A DNA stretch of 32,011 nucleotides from assembly GCF_009600315.1 (NCBI RefSeq), contig NZ_WIWC01000052.1:1-32011 (forward strand). Direction: 5' to 3'. This document shows positions 30,739 through 32,011 of the stretch, in pieces. Under the pieces are notes generated by a model. It was not told the origin of the DNA and did no database searches. It worked only from the letters and a program-made list of their open reading frames with translations. This DNA comes from Pseudomonas helleri. GTDB lineage: Bacteria; Pseudomonadota; Gammaproteobacteria; Pseudomonadales; Pseudomonadaceae. Position 1 is the stretch's first letter; each line of letters begins with the position of its first letter. The position numbers and the translations under genes were made by a program.

Positions 30739-31542
30739 ATGTATCTGGATGCAAGCGAGTGGTCTGAACACTTGCGAAAGAAAGCGCAGCGGCTGGAGCT
30801 GGCACATCTGGACGTGCTGATCGACGGGACACTGTTCAGTGAGTCACAGCGTGAATCGCTCGCCGCCCTTGAACCCCAGCCGTTGCAGGCCTTGTTGTTT
30901 GAGCGGACCCCTGAGCATGCCAGCAGAGCGCTGGGCCCACTGCTGGTACGTCTGCAACTGGGCATTGAAACCCATACCCAGTGGTTGAATACCTTCACTC
31001 AACGGTCCTACAAAAAAGCCGGTCCGCTGAACCTGTTGAGTCGCTGGGCGTTCCCTGAACTGGCCTCACACTTGCGCGACTGTACGCAGGCGCAATGGAG
31101 CAGAGGAACCTGCACCGGCATTTTGCGTTACTACGATTCACGGCTGTTTGCCATCGTCGGCTTCATGCTTGATCCCCCTCAACGCCCCTATTTTCATGCC
31201 CCGGTAATTGAGTGGTTATGGCTAAGCCGCGATGGCCGAGTTCGCACAGTAGTGGGTAATCCTTCCTTACCCGGCGTTATACCGACGTCGGTGCTGAGCC
31301 TCAGTGATGAGCAGATGGGCTATATGCAAGCCTGGACCTTGGCCGAGCAGTGGCACCTAGAGCACAGAGCATCGGATCGTCATGGTTTTACCGCGTTCGA
31401 AGACTGGCTGAATGTGCTGTTCGAGGGCCATCTGGCAGTTCGGCGCGAGTGCGTGCAGGACGCTGACAGAGAGGCGTTTGTTCAACAGTGGCTGGCCACC
31501 CACACCCCCAGAAACATGCTTGATGATGGGCGTTCGTCATGA
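30739..31542 (+). CDS. DUF4123 T6SS effector-adaptor protein
   Basis: 267 residues from the ATG at 30739, with aaggag five bases upstream. The N-terminal half carries the DUF4123 fold: HLDVLIDGTLFSES, LEPQPLQALLFERTPEHASRALGPLLVRL and FPELASHLRDCTQ, then LRYYDSRLFAIVGFML in the second half. DUF4123 proteins (Tap/TEC) bind a specific effector and load it on the VgrG encoded upstream. The stop overlaps the ATG of the lipoprotein gene. The matching effector gene is not between the adaptor and that lipoprotein. Confidence 0.88.
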   Translation: MYLDASEWSEHLRKKAQRLELAHLDVLIDGTLFSESQRESLAALEPQPLQALLFERTPEHASRALGPLLVRLQLGIETHTQWLNTFTQRSYKKAGPLNLLSRWAFPELASHLRDCTQAQWSRGTCTGILRYYDSRLFAIVGFMLDPPQRPYFHAPVIEWLWLSRDGRVRTVVGNPSLPGVIPTSVLSLSDEQMGYMQAWTLAEQWHLEHRASDRHGFTAFEDWLNVLFEGHLAVRRECVQDADREAFVQQWLATHTPRNMLDDGRSS

Positions 31543-32011
31543 AGCGCTGTCGATCAATTGCGGTTTTGCTCTGCCTGTTGCTGCAAGGTTGTGTCGAGTC
31601 GCGGCCGACGATGTTGGGGGCGCCCATTTCAGGGATTAACCACACTTCGGCGGCCATCAACCAATTCAGCGTTAACGGCGGCGGTGGCCCGAACCTCGGC
31701 CCCTATGGCGGTGGTCCGGGTAGCCAGATGTGCTGTGCGATGTTGCCGGTGCAATGGCGTGAAGGGCTGGCCGTGGTGGTGGAGTGGGAGAAGGATCCTT
31801 CGCCTTACGATTACGCCACTTTGTCAGAGCCTCTGTTTTCAGATGCTTGGCGTGCACGAATGAAGGAAATGCGTAAGAAAAACACCCGCCACCGTGCTGT
31901 CGTTGAAGTTGCGCCCTACGAAAAGCTGGGTGTCGTTGATGTGCATTTTCTGCCCTGTGACCAAGTGGTGGTGTCGGCGGTAGCGCATCTGCCCGGCATG
32001 CCCGGTTATCC
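31539..32011 (+). CDS. DUF3304-like lipoprotein, putative T6SS immunity protein (truncated by window edge)
   Basis: The ATG overlaps the adaptor's TGA. The first 157 codons are in the window. The N-terminus is a lipoprotein signal: CRSIAVLLCLLLQGC, lipobox LQGC with C18 as the probable lipid anchor. The mature part has PISGINHTSAAINQFSVNGG, GGPGSQMCCAMLP and W...VVVEWEKDP, typical of DUF3304 proteins encoded in vgrG-linked clusters, often next to lipase effectors of the Tle1 (DUF2235) group. Immunity is inferred from this context. The C-terminus and any effector gene lie beyond the right edge. Confidence 0.82.
   Translation, partial: MKRCRSIAVLLCLLLQGCVESRPTMLGAPISGINHTSAAINQFSVNGGGGPNLGPYGGGPGSQMCCAMLPVQWREGLAVVVEWEKDPSPYDYATLSEPLFSDAWRARMKEMRKKNTRHRAVVEVAPYEKLGVVDVHFLPCDQVVVSAVAHLPGMPGY

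Noticed and set aside
1..32011. CRISPR array, tRNA genes or prophage
   Set aside because: No regularly spaced direct repeats, no cloverleaf-like sequence ending in CCA, and no phage structural genes were seen. The vgrG gene is of T6SS type rather than part of a phage tail cluster.

Overview
The window is chromosomal DNA from a Pseudomonas, most likely of the fluorescens lineage. The evidence is the 5S rRNA tail at the left edge, a fabA-fabB pair beside a hybrid sensor kinase like PA1611 and gpsA, a run of genes that follows the PA1609-PA1625 order of P. aeruginosa, and a two-component/chemoreceptor/transporter cluster that recalls PA2653-PA2659. These comparisons are from memory, not from a search.

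Layout. 1-71: the last bases of a 5S rRNA gene and a strong rrn terminator. 115-1213: decayed IS66-family insertion sequence with remnants of TnpA and TnpC and, between the TnpC remnant and the probable right end, an intact P-loop nucleotide-kinase-like gene; the proposed ends are flanked by 8-bp sequences matching at 7 positions. 1230-4137: queD (minus), then a PepSY protein, OmpR-type regulator and sensor kinase with overlapping stops and starts. 4186-7966: a double-Cache chemoreceptor (minus) divergent from a YuiF-type transporter. 7990-10476: pirin and OsmC proteins (minus), then an exported amidohydrolase. 10494-12436: fabA-fabB with a DesT/FabR-like operator upstream. 12527-16504: hybrid kinase (minus), then gpsA, a DUF4389 membrane protein and sixA. 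16624-19808: hotdog thioesterase, two alpha/beta hydrolases, a short glutathione S-transferase remnant and a DUF4892 protein. 19882-22905: AI-2E-type permease meeting a SPOUT RNA methyltransferase tail to tail, then a MATE efflux pump.

23003-24851 is accessory: a protein with five tandem C-x3-H...C-x2-C zinc-binding repeats and an AT-richer four-helix membrane protein. Then pdxB, a small conserved protein, an MsbA-type ABC exporter, a REPIN-like inverted repeat, and from 28569 to the right edge a type VI secretion effector-delivery module (vgrG, DUF4123 adaptor, truncated DUF3304 lipoprotein) with no T6SS core genes in view.

Functional themes: unsaturated fatty acid and phospholipid precursor synthesis (fabA, fabB, gpsA), cofactor and modified-nucleoside synthesis (pdxB, queD, SPOUT methyltransferase), signalling (two kinases, a chemoreceptor, SixA), export (MATE, ABC) and interbacterial competition (vgrG module). 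The least conventional items are the zinc-repeat protein with its membrane neighbour, the passenger gene inside the IS66 remnant, the gst relic and the vgrG module at the right edge.
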